Positions 27,369-34,571 of a DNA stretch of 64,000 bases are shown in pieces; the first letter of the stretch is position 1, and each line of letters begins with the position of its first letter. The stretch covers positions 62,001 through 126,000 of the forward strand of contig NZ_CAIT01000010.1 in NCBI RefSeq assembly GCF_000296815.2, read 5' to 3'. The DNA is from Fibrisoma limi BUZ 3. Its GTDB lineage: Bacteria; Bacteroidota; Bacteroidia; Cytophagales; Spirosomataceae. The notes beneath the pieces were generated by a model. The model searched no databases and was not told the DNA's origin. It was given only the letters and a program-made list of their open reading frames with translations. Made by a program: the position numbers and the translations under genes.

Positions 27369-27664
27369 TTCACTGTCTGATGCACTGATACTCCTGGCTT
27401 GGATTAGGTTTAGCGCATTCTTAATGTTCGGGAGGTAGCGCTCCAAAAGGCTTTAATCACTTGTTGATAAGGGGGATACTTCCTGCTGTCAATTAAACGT
27501 CCTGGTGGTTTTAGCCGCGTTCAAGGGGCGGTCAGGATGGCTCATGCTTTTCAGAAGAGTAGTCCAGGAACACAGCCTTTTCGCCCGGCCACGGACGTAA
27601 ACAATGCCCTTGCCTGTAGCGTTGTATTTAGCAAGATTAGGTTCAATCAATAATACTCAATGTT

Positions 27665-28246
27665 ATGGACAGTCTAAATCCAACACAGCGCTGGTGGCTA
27701 ATGGTGGCCCGGGGCGTACTCTACATCCTGATTGGTGCCGTTATGTTCGTTTTTGCGAATACCTACACCGCCCAGTCTGGAGCCATTCTGGGTACCCTTG
27801 CCGTACTGGCTGGTGTATGCCAGTTAGTTTTCTCGTTTACGAATCAACGCAAAGACAAGAACCACATCTGGGGCATTCTGCACGGACTGACCGACGTAGC
27901 ATTTGGCGTAGCCATCTTCCTGTTTTCTGATGGGACGGTCAAAGGGTTTGTCGATATACTGGGCTTCTGGGCTATGATGTATGCGTTTCTGCAATCGGTG
28001 CAGGCGATGTATACCTTCATGGCTGCTCGCGGTGCCGGTGTGGTGAGTGGTACGAGCATTGTTCACTTCGCCAATATCCTGGCAGCGGGTGGGCTGGCGT
28101 TTTCACTGCTCTTACGTCCGGCCGGTTTTGATGATTCACTCGGATACGTAGGCGTATTCCCAATCGCATTAGGGGTGCTGATTATCGTACTGACGCAGCA
28201 GATGCGGGCACAGGCCGAGCGGTCGTACCACAATGCAGATCGGTAA
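27665..28246 (+). CDS. HdeD-family (DUF308) membrane protein
   Basis: Membrane protein of 193 residues with six hydrophobic segments and the DUF308 pattern: RWWLMVARGVLYILIGAVMF, then ILGTLAVLAGVCQLVFSF, then WGILHGLTDVAFGVAIFLF, and the repeat-like second half. E. coli HdeD is linked to acid resistance, but the molecular role is unknown. The transcript ends at a hairpin between it and the convergent gene. Confidence 0.87.
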   Translation: MDSLNPTQRWWLMVARGVLYILIGAVMFVFANTYTAQSGAILGTLAVLAGVCQLVFSFTNQRKDKNHIWGILHGLTDVAFGVAIFLFSDGTVKGFVDILGFWAMMYAFLQSVQAMYTFMAARGAGVVSGTSIVHFANILAAGGLAFSLLLRPAGFDDSLGYVGVFPIALGVLIIVLTQQMRAQAERSYHNADR

Positions 28247-28257
28247 GTAAATCTGAT

Positions 28258-28294
28258 TCATGGACGTTAGCCATAGCCGGCCTAACGTCCATGA
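28258..28294. terminator. Bidirectional hairpin between convergent genes
   Basis: TCATGGACGTTAG (28258-28270) is matched by CTAACGTCCATGA (28282-28294). It has no T-run, so termination efficiency is unsure, but position between two convergent stops fits. Confidence 0.6.
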
Positions 28295-28295
28295 G

Positions 28296-29783
28296 TTATA
28301 CCGTTGCCTCCAGTGATGCGGGTGGCATTTGTTCTTCCTGCTGTTGGCGCACCTGCTGGCCAATTGGAACGTATTCAACTTCGCAGGGGAATCCAAACAG
28401 GCAGTTGTCTTTAATCTGCTTCACCACGCTGTCGGGCACCATCTGCTCCCAGCCTTCTTCACCACGCTGAATCATATCCAGCACCTGATCGGTCGAAATG
28501 TGGAGGTTTTCTTCGATGTAATCCCGAATGTCTTCAATCTTGTCGTTCCGAACCAGGTACTGAAACAGCGGCTCCAGCGTGGGCGGCAGTGCAAATTCCT
28601 GGCAGGTATAAACCTTTTCGTCGCGGAGCGTGGGGTAAACGAACAGCTTTACCTTTCGGCTGAACAGCGTTGCAAACGACTCCAGAATACCCCCCGGCAG
28701 AAATTCATAATGTCCTTCGTCGAAGATGTATTCCAGGTTGGGAATACCCAGCACAAGCCCGATTTTAAGCCGGGTCAGTCGAGCCAGATAAGCAACCAGA
28801 CGGTAGTACTCGTGGTAGTTGGAGATCATCACGGTCTGGCCCATTGAGCACAGAATATCGACCCGGTCCAGGAAATCCTTCTCATCAATCCCTTGTTCGT
28901 TGGCTTTCAGGTTGTGCAGGGTCAGCTCCGACACCATCACCACCCGCTTTTCATCCACATCGTCCTCGGCTTTAAATTGCTTCAGGCCGTTGTTGATCAT
29001 ATCCATATGGACGTTCGTGACCGGACGCAGGCGTCCGCGCATCATCAGGATGTGCTTTTTGTAAAGTGCTTCCGATGGTTGCAGCACCCGCCCATCAGGT
29101 CCGAAGAGTGCAGCGTCCGTAAACCCATTTTTGACCAGGTGCAAACTCATCAGGCGGTTGTCGACACCGGCAAAATCGGGGCCATCAAGCCGGATCATGT
29201 CAATCTGGATGCGCTCCGGCGATAGATCATCCATCAACGACAATACCAGCGTTTCGGGGGATTTAGCGTAGTAGAAACAGCCATAAATTAGGTTAACGCC
29301 AATGACGCCAAGGGCTTGTTGCTGCAAAATATTCTCGTTATCCAGCATCCGAACGTGGATAATCACGTCGTTGTAGCCGGCCTGCGGGGTTAGCTGAAAC
29401 CGGCAGCCGATCCAACCGTGGCCTTCGTTGGTTTTTTGGTAATTCAGGGCCACAACCGTATTGGCAAAGGCGAAGAACGTAGTGTCAACTCCGCGTTTCT
29501 CGGCCAGTCGCTTTTCGAGCAGGTTGTATTCTTTATTAAGCATTTTGATCAGCCGTGATTCGACCACGTAGCGACCACTATCCTCTACACCGTAAATCGC
29601 ATCGCTGAACGTCATGTCATAGGCTGACATAGTTTTGGCAATAGTACCCGACGAGCCACCGGCTTTAAAGAACATCGCGGCTGTTTCCTGACCGGCACCA
29701 ATCTCCGCAAACGAACCATAAATCCGCCGGTCGAGGTTAATTCGCAATGCTTTTTGTTTCGTGCCTATATTTTTTTCGTACAT
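28296..29783 (-). CDS. Conserved uncharacterised protein of about 495 residues
   Basis: A soluble protein with no signal peptide or membrane segment. Highly ordered blocks such as LRINLDRRIYGSFAEIGAGQ, SGTIAKTMSAYDMTFSDAIYG, GHGWIGCRF and MLDNENILQQQALGVIGVNL look strongly constrained and suggest an enzyme. I recall this protein as widespread in Bacteroidetes and some other phyla under automatic names (nucleotide adenylyltransferase, TonB receptor) that do not fit the sequence, so I give none. The HxGH and ISSTxxR motifs of NMN adenylyltransferases are absent. The C-terminal 30 residues are Q/E-rich and variable-looking. It is monocistronic and divergent from the gamma-glutamylcyclotransferase gene. 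Confidence 0.8.
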   Translation of the reverse strand: MYEKNIGTKQKALRINLDRRIYGSFAEIGAGQETAAMFFKAGGSSGTIAKTMSAYDMTFSDAIYGVEDSGRYVVESRLIKMLNKEYNLLEKRLAEKRGVDTTFFAFANTVVALNYQKTNEGHGWIGCRFQLTPQAGYNDVIIHVRMLDNENILQQQALGVIGVNLIYGCFYYAKSPETLVLSLMDDLSPERIQIDMIRLDGPDFAGVDNRLMSLHLVKNGFTDAALFGPDGRVLQPSEALYKKHILMMRGRLRPVTNVHMDMINNGLKQFKAEDDVDEKRVVMVSELTLHNLKANEQGIDEKDFLDRVDILCSMGQTVMISNYHEYYRLVAYLARLTRLKIGLVLGIPNLEYIFDEGHYEFLPGGILESFATLFSRKVKLFVYPTLRDEKVYTCQEFALPPTLEPLFQYLVRNDKIEDIRDYIEENLHISTDQVLDMIQRGEEGWEQMVPDSVVKQIKDNCLFGFPCEVEYVPIGQQVRQQQEEQMPPASLEATV

Positions 29784-29833
29784 CGTATCTGCTGCTTGCT
29801 ACACTAAATTTACAACACAAACTTACAAAACCC

Positions 29834-30349
29834 ATGCCCGCTACCTCTTCAACCTCTGTTATGGATTTGTTGTTTGTGTACGGTACCCTCAGGCAAGGAG
29901 CCCGTAACGAGGCTGCCGCGTACCTCCATCAACGCAGTAGGCACGTTGGTATTGGCTTCCTGCCGGGCAAACTATACTATGTCGACTGGTATCCCGGCGC
30001 GGTGTATCAGCCGACAGGAGCAACCGTTACGGGCCAATACCGGTCAGACGTACCGTCAGACATAACCAATCTCGTCGGGTCTGACGGTACGTCTGACCAA
30101 CACAGCCCCCTCATCGATCAGGCTCCCTTTATCACCGGCGACGTTTTTCGTCTGCACCATCCTGCCGAAATGCTGACTTTTCTCGACGATTATGAAGATG
30201 TAACCGCCGATGGTAAGGGAATCTACGTTCGGGAGTTGTTGCCTGTTATGCTGCTTGGACAACCAACAACGGCCTGGGTTTATTTATACAACCGGCCGGT
30301 GACGCAATTAGTGCTCATCGAATCCGGAGATTTCGCGGCTTATCTTTGA
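29834..30349 (+). CDS. Gamma-glutamylcyclotransferase-like protein with an in-frame palindromic insert
   Basis: Protein of 171 residues with the GGCT/AIG2 fold: VYGTLR (15-20) binds the gamma-glutamyl group, LYYVDWYPGAV follows, and Glu121 in FLDDYEDV is the likely catalytic acid. Members release 5-oxoproline or cleave gamma-glutamylamines. Residues 70-88 (RSDVPSDITNLVGSDGTSD) are encoded by a 57-bp palindrome at 30042-30098 and would extend a surface loop between two core strands. The family normally passes directly to the next strand here (FITGDVFRL). The start at 29834 fits, and ATG 29861 is a possible shorter start. Confidence 0.85.
   Translation: MPATSSTSVMDLLFVYGTLRQGARNEAAAYLHQRSRHVGIGFLPGKLYYVDWYPGAVYQPTGATVTGQYRSDVPSDITNLVGSDGTSDQHSPLIDQAPFITGDVFRLHHPAEMLTFLDDYEDVTADGKGIYVRELLPVMLLGQPTTAWVYLYNRPVTQLVLIESGDFAAYL
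30042..30098. repeat. In-frame palindromic element inside the gamma-glutamylcyclotransferase gene
   Basis: Two perfect 20-bp arms (30042-30061 and 30079-30098) enclose a 17-base centre; total length 57 bases, a multiple of three. Each arm itself contains the heptamer GTCAGAC twice. No second copy was found by eye in the window. The host frame stays open through it, as with Rickettsia palindromic elements. It may also act as an RNA hairpin in the message. Confidence 0.7.
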
Positions 30350-30360
30350 TCAGGGGCAAA

Positions 30361-30393
30361 ACAAAAAGGCAACCCGTCGGGATGCCTTTTTGT
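30361..30393. terminator. Bidirectional terminator
   Basis: ACAAAAAGGCA (30361-30371) and TGCCTTTTTGT (30383-30393) form an 11-bp stem with A and T runs at the base, between the convergent cyclotransferase and S41 protease genes. Confidence 0.85.
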
Positions 30394-30413
30394 GAACCTG
30401 AAGCCTGCTCGTT

Positions 30414-31916
30414 TTATTTAAACAAGCCGTTAGGGGCATCGAAGAACATGTTACCTCCTGCGGCCTTGTCATCAAGCGAGGAGCCAACACTTGGCATTTC
30501 ACGTTGTGTGCCAACACCAAGCCGGCCATTCACCGTACCCGTAATCCGACCAACCGCAGTGCGCAAAAGCGGTTCGTTAGCGATGTCGCCTAATTGAGGC
30601 AACACCAGATTGGTTTCGAAAACTACTGCGTTAGGCACAAAGCCGCCAGAATAGTCAGACTGTCCCAACGAATTAAATGACTTGGTAACAATCGGCTGTA
30701 AGCCTAACTTAACCTTACGGGCTGCATATCGGTCTTCAATGGTGATTGAGCCGACGTTTTTACCGACGGTCGTGTCGCCTATCACCTGAACATCCATGTA
30801 TGGCTTCAATCCATTAATCAACAACTCACTCGCCGAGGCCGTTGCATCGGAGGTGAGCACGAATACCCGCTGAAGATTAGCGCCTACGTTTTGTGATTTG
30901 TTGCTGAAGCGGCTCGACAGCCCACCTGCCTGACCAGCGCGATTGAACTGGTCCATGATGAGCTTATTGTACTCCTGGCGGTAGAATACTTTGCTGTTGT
31001 CTACGCCTTTGCCGATCAGGCTGGCCAGATTAAGCGCCGACGATACGTAGCCGCCTGGGTTATAGCGTAAATCAACCACCAGTTCGTTGATACCAGCACC
31101 TTTGAAGCGAGCGAACGCATTGTCGATCTTCTGGTCGTATGTCCGGTCAGTAGGACCGCCTGGGCCAGTGATGAACTGGTTGTATACCAGGTACCCGATC
31201 TTTTTGCTGCCAACCGTAAATGTCGTGTCAAGCAAAACGGGGTCTTCTGCCAGTTGAATAGCCTGGATACGCTTGTCCTGACCGGTGCTTAACTGACCGT
31301 TGGTTGCCGTAACGAAAGTATAAGTACGGGTGTCAATGTTCTGACTGACGTCCAGCAGGGTGGCGTAATTAGCCCGTGTCAGTGTTTGCCCGTCAATTTT
31401 GTTGAATATATCGCCCCGCTTTACGCCTGCTCTTGCTGCCGGCGAGTTAGGAAGTACGTACAGAACCCGGCCAATGACATTATCCGTCCCCGATGGATAG
31501 AGATTCAGGCGGAATTCCATACCCGTCGTTCTGGCAATGCCACTCAACGAATTCTTTAGATCCTGAGCGTTGTCATACATGAACGAAAACCGGTCGCCGT
31601 CGGGGCGTGTTTGCCGGTTGTATCGGTACAGCAACGATTCGAAGAATAAGTTAGGCTGCTGATCAAAGTTGAGCGTACTGGCATCTGGCAGTTTATCATT
31701 CCAGTAGTAGTACACTTGCATTGAGTCCAGAATCCAGCGGTTAAGATTGGCATCCGTTACCGTTCCCTGAAAATTCCGGTCGTAGGGATTGGCTGCGGTG
31801 GCATTGCCTGTGCCTGGTGATGAAGGATCTACCTGCGGGTCTTTACAGGCAGTTAGTAAAAACGCGCTGGATGCCACTGCTAACAGGGCCGGGCGCCAGC
31901 CAAAGACTTTTTTCAT
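30414..31916 (-). CDS. S41-family C-terminal processing peptidase lipoprotein
   Basis: Protein of 500 residues with lipoprotein signal (lipobox L-T-A-C, Cys24). An N-terminal tail-like region is followed by a PDZ domain (GVKRGDIFNKIDGQTL, within about 155-210) and the S41 peptidase core, with ELVVDLRYNPGGYVSSALN and the catalytic serine region SDATASASELLINGL. Such enzymes cleave unfolded or tagged proteins outside the cytoplasm. The ATG at 31916 gives the correct signal; an in-frame GTG seven codons upstream is rejected. It is monocistronic. Confidence 0.9.
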   Translation of the reverse strand: MKKVFGWRPALLAVASSAFLLTACKDPQVDPSSPGTGNATAANPYDRNFQGTVTDANLNRWILDSMQVYYYWNDKLPDASTLNFDQQPNLFFESLLYRYNRQTRPDGDRFSFMYDNAQDLKNSLSGIARTTGMEFRLNLYPSGTDNVIGRVLYVLPNSPAARAGVKRGDIFNKIDGQTLTRANYATLLDVSQNIDTRTYTFVTATNGQLSTGQDKRIQAIQLAEDPVLLDTTFTVGSKKIGYLVYNQFITGPGGPTDRTYDQKIDNAFARFKGAGINELVVDLRYNPGGYVSSALNLASLIGKGVDNSKVFYRQEYNKLIMDQFNRAGQAGGLSSRFSNKSQNVGANLQRVFVLTSDATASASELLINGLKPYMDVQVIGDTTVGKNVGSITIEDRYAARKVKLGLQPIVTKSFNSLGQSDYSGGFVPNAVVFETNLVLPQLGDIANEPLLRTAVGRITGTVNGRLGVGTQREMPSVGSSLDDKAAGGNMFFDAPNGLFK

Positions 31917-32076
31917 AAGTATCTGTATAGTTCGCACTTGTAAGCTTACTAGTAACGAAAAATAACGGGATAAGATTTATTAAAAGGTCATTAATTACCA
32001 AAGAAAATTTGACCCTTTGTTGATGTAGCCAATTTAGTTAGGCTCATCTCCGGAAAGCCCATGATTTGAGAGCAAT

Positions 32077-32430
32077 TCAATAGAACGCATCTTCCAGATG
32101 GCGAATCTGCGTGGTACCGTTTGCCAGTGATACGGACACAATGTCGAAGCGAATGTCGTGGTGCCAGTCTTTAGTAAAGATGTAGTGCTCGGCGGCTTTC
32201 ATGACCAGCCGGGTTTTGGTGTAGGAGACGAATTCTTCCGGATTGCCAAAACTGAGGTTGGTCCGGGTTTTGACTTCAACAAAAATCAGGAGCTTGTTCT
32301 TCTGGGCAATCAGGTCAATTTCAGCGTGCTGGTGGCGGTAGTTACGTTCCAGAATCTGGTAGCCTTTGTCCTGAAGGAAGCGGACGGCCTCGGCTTCGCC
32401 CTGTTTGCCGGTTTCGTTGTGCTGGGCCAT
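32077..32430 (-). CDS. yraN: YraN/UPF0102 family protein
   Basis: Protein of 117 residues with the restriction-endonuclease-like motif layout: GEAEAVRFLQDKGYQILERN, then HAEIDLIAQ and FVEVKTR, giving the E-x-D...E-x-K pattern expected for a metal-dependent nuclease fold. Function is not established. It starts at 32430, divergent from lipB with about 90 bases between. Confidence 0.93.
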   Translation of the reverse strand: MAQHNETGKQGEAEAVRFLQDKGYQILERNYRHQHAEIDLIAQKNKLLIFVEVKTRTNLSFGNPEEFVSYTKTRLVMKAAEHYIFTKDWHHDIRFDIVSVSLANGTTQIRHLEDAFY

Positions 32431-32519
32431 GATGATATGGGAGTTACGGTGTAAAATCGAACGAAAACCGCCTTTTTTGTTGTTCTAACCAGAAGGATGC
32501 TTCGCTTTGCCATAAAGCA

Positions 32520-33290
32520 ATGAACAGTCGCCCAAATAAACAAATAGACGTTCAGGACTTAGGACTGATCGATTACCAAACCGCCTGGGATTACCAGGAG
32601 CAATTGTTCGCCCGGATCGTGGCGCAGAAAGTAGCTAATCGGTCCTTGCCCACTGATGAGCAGCAACTGACCCCCAATTACCTGTTGTTTTGCGAACATC
32701 CCCACGTGTATACCCTCGGCACGAGCGGGCACGAAAGCAACCTGTTGGTCGATGAACAACGACTAACTACTGAACTGGGCGCTACGTTCTTTAAAATCCG
32801 GCGCGGGGGCGACATAACGTACCACGGCCCCGGTCAGTTAGTGGGGTACCCGATTCTGGATCTGGACAACTTCTTCACGGATATTCACCGCTACATGCGG
32901 TTGCTGGAAGAAGCTATTATTCTGACGCTGGCCGATTATGGCCTGCAAGCTGGCCGGATCGACGGCCTGACGGGCGTCTGGCTCGACGCCGACGACGGTA
33001 CTGGTCAGATTGGGCCAAATCCGCGCAAAATCTGCGCGATGGGCGTCAAAGCCAGCCGTTGGGTAACGATGCACGGGTTTGCGTTGAACGTAAATACGGA
33101 TTTATCGTATTTTGGGCATATTGTTCCCTGTGGCATTGCCGACAAAGCCGTTACGTCGCTGGCGCAGGAGCTTGGGTACGTAGTGCCGCTTGAGGAAGTA
33201 AGCCAAAAAGTCTTGGGGCACTTGACCGAGTTGTTTGAATTTAAGGTAACAATGAACGAATCGGGCTTGCCGGCTCTGGTTCGCATATGA
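32520..33290 (+). CDS. lipB: Lipoyl(octanoyl) transferase LipB
   Basis: Transfers octanoyl from acyl-carrier protein to lipoyl domains of 2-oxoacid dehydrogenases in the cytoplasm. The 256-residue sequence has the signature RRGGDITYHGPGQLVGYP, the catalytic lysine Lys177 in AMGVKASRW and the acyl-thioester cysteine Cys204 in PCGI. The length is a little greater than the E. coli protein. It heads an operon-like series (gene at 33333, exonuclease, rnr) with short gaps. Its substrate enzyme component gene lpdA lies elsewhere in the window. Confidence 0.96.
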   Translation: MNSRPNKQIDVQDLGLIDYQTAWDYQEQLFARIVAQKVANRSLPTDEQQLTPNYLLFCEHPHVYTLGTSGHESNLLVDEQRLTTELGATFFKIRRGGDITYHGPGQLVGYPILDLDNFFTDIHRYMRLLEEAIILTLADYGLQAGRIDGLTGVWLDADDGTGQIGPNPRKICAMGVKASRWVTMHGFALNVNTDLSYFGHIVPCGIADKAVTSLAQELGYVVPLEEVSQKVLGHLTELFEFKVTMNESGLPALVRI

Positions 33291-33332
33291 GAGAATCAGG
33301 CGTGGGTTCAGGCGCACGTCCTTGCATTGATT

Positions 33333-33737
33333 ATGAAAAAAGATATTCAATTTTTGCCCGTTGAAGGAGTTCAGGTTGTGATTGCCCGCAAGCTGAACGC
33401 CATGAACGAATACGATTGGCAGGTATTTCTGATCAACCAGAACGACGTTCCGATTAAAACTGTGTTCGTAACGTCGAAAGGCTACGGTCTGAAAGACGAA
33501 GAAGAACAGAAAACCTCTACCCTGCGGCATTTTTTTACGGAGTTGCAGCCGGGCGAGCATCAGGTGATTGAAACGATCATGCCCGATGTGTTTCACCTCA
33601 ACAATGAGTATTGGGTGAGTTATTTTATCGGCGAACAGGTTTTCGACAAAAAGTTTATTTTCGTGCCGGATAGCATCGTCGAAGAAAACCTGATTCCTGT
33701 TCCGGCACTGGGGCTGGAGGGAATTCTGCACGAGTAG
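33333..33737 (+). CDS. Conserved hypothetical protein
   Basis: Protein of 134 residues, 42 bases after lipB and 14 bases before the exonuclease gene. The sequence (MKKDIQFLPVEGVQVVIARK at its start, DWQVFLINQNDVPIKTVFVTS, HLNNEYWVSYFIGEQVFDKK later) suggests a compact beta-rich domain without signal or membrane segment. I do not recognise a family with confidence. The start uses ATG 33333, two codons after a TTG. Its invariable-looking position in this cluster suggests a cytoplasmic housekeeping role, but nothing more can be said. Confidence 0.75.
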   Translation: MKKDIQFLPVEGVQVVIARKLNAMNEYDWQVFLINQNDVPIKTVFVTSKGYGLKDEEEQKTSTLRHFFTELQPGEHQVIETIMPDVFHLNNEYWVSYFIGEQVFDKKFIFVPDSIVEENLIPVPALGLEGILHE

Positions 33738-33751
33738 CTCCTTATTTTGCC

Positions 33752-34495
33752 ATGCAACAGCCTATTCCCTGGAAGCGTAAATTAAAGAACCTCCTGTTTA
33801 TTGACCTGAAGACTGTTGCGGCCGAGTCGGTGTACGAGCGCGTCGACCCACGGCTGAAGCGCCAATGGGAACAGAAAGCGGCTTACTTCCGCAATGAAGA
33901 TAACTGGACAACCTCCGAATGGTACGACAACCGGGCTTCCTATTACGCGGAGTTCGGCCGGATTGTCTGCATCGGCATCGGTGGGTTATACTGGGATGAG
34001 TCGGACCAGCCTTTCCTGAAGATCAAGACGCTGGCCGACGACGATGAGCGGGCCATTCTGGAAGATTTTCTTCAGATTGTTAACCGCTACCCTCCGAACG
34101 AGTTAGTGCTGTGTGCCCACAACGGTAAGGAATTTGACTTTCCGTACATATGCCGTCGGCTTATGGTAAACGGCTTTACGTTGCCGTCGGCGCTGAATCT
34201 GGCTGGGAAGAAGCCCTGGGACATTCCTCATCAGGATACGCTCGACCGCTGGCGATTCGGTGAAAGTCGCCATTTCGTGCCGCTCGATCTGCTGGCGGCT
34301 GTGCTTGGCGTTCCGGCCAAACCGCTGGAGATGACCGGCGATCAGACCAGTCTGGTTTACCATCAGGAGCGCGATATGAATCGTATCCGGCAGTATGCCC
34401 GCGATTCAATTGCCATGCTGGTGCAGGTGTATCTGCGGATGATCGGTGGCCCCATTGTCGACGAGCAGCACATCGTTCAGACCGACTGGGCGTAG
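33752..34495 (+). CDS. PolB-like DEDD 3'-5' exonuclease-fold protein with altered Exo I
   Basis: Protein of 247 residues matching the predicted PolB-like exonuclease family (ribonuclease-H fold). Exo II (CAHNGKEFDF, with Asp129) and Exo III (RQYARDSIAML, Asp218) are intact. Exo I should read D-x-E, but here it is D18-L-K20 in LLFIDLKTVA, so one of the four metal-binding acids is a lysine. Loss of that Glu would be expected to abolish activity unless another residue replaces it. It lies in the lipB-rnr cluster and precedes a structured spacer before rnr. Confidence 0.87.
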   Translation: MQQPIPWKRKLKNLLFIDLKTVAAESVYERVDPRLKRQWEQKAAYFRNEDNWTTSEWYDNRASYYAEFGRIVCIGIGGLYWDESDQPFLKIKTLADDDERAILEDFLQIVNRYPPNELVLCAHNGKEFDFPYICRRLMVNGFTLPSALNLAGKKPWDIPHQDTLDRWRFGESRHFVPLDLLAAVLGVPAKPLEMTGDQTSLVYHQERDMNRIRQYARDSIAMLVQVYLRMIGGPIVDEQHIVQTDWA

Positions 34496-34567
34496 TAACG
34501 CGGGCCAGAACCCGCGTAGAAAGCCAATGTCGGCTCTTTAAAAATCGCGGGATTAAGCCCGCGTTAC
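34495..34567. repeat. REP-like element with two matching hairpins
   Basis: Outer arms GTAACGCGGGC (34495-34505) and GCCCGCGTTAC (34557-34567) are perfect inverted repeats. Inside, CGCGGG-n6-CCCGCG occurs twice (34499-34516 and 34546-34563), with a smaller hairpin AGCC/GGCT between. The element fills the whole gap between the exonuclease stop and rnr, in the layout of a bacterial interspersed palindromic repeat. Confidence 0.6.
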
Positions 34568-34571
34568 ATTC

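Noticed and set aside
28296-29783. Naming this gene as a nicotinate-nucleotide adenylyltransferase or TonB-dependent receptor
   Set aside because: The nucleotidyltransferase HxGH motif, signal peptide and barrel features are all missing.
34495-34567. CRISPR-like or tRNA-like element before rnr
   Set aside because: Only two hairpins with no regular spacers are present, and no cloverleaf can be drawn.
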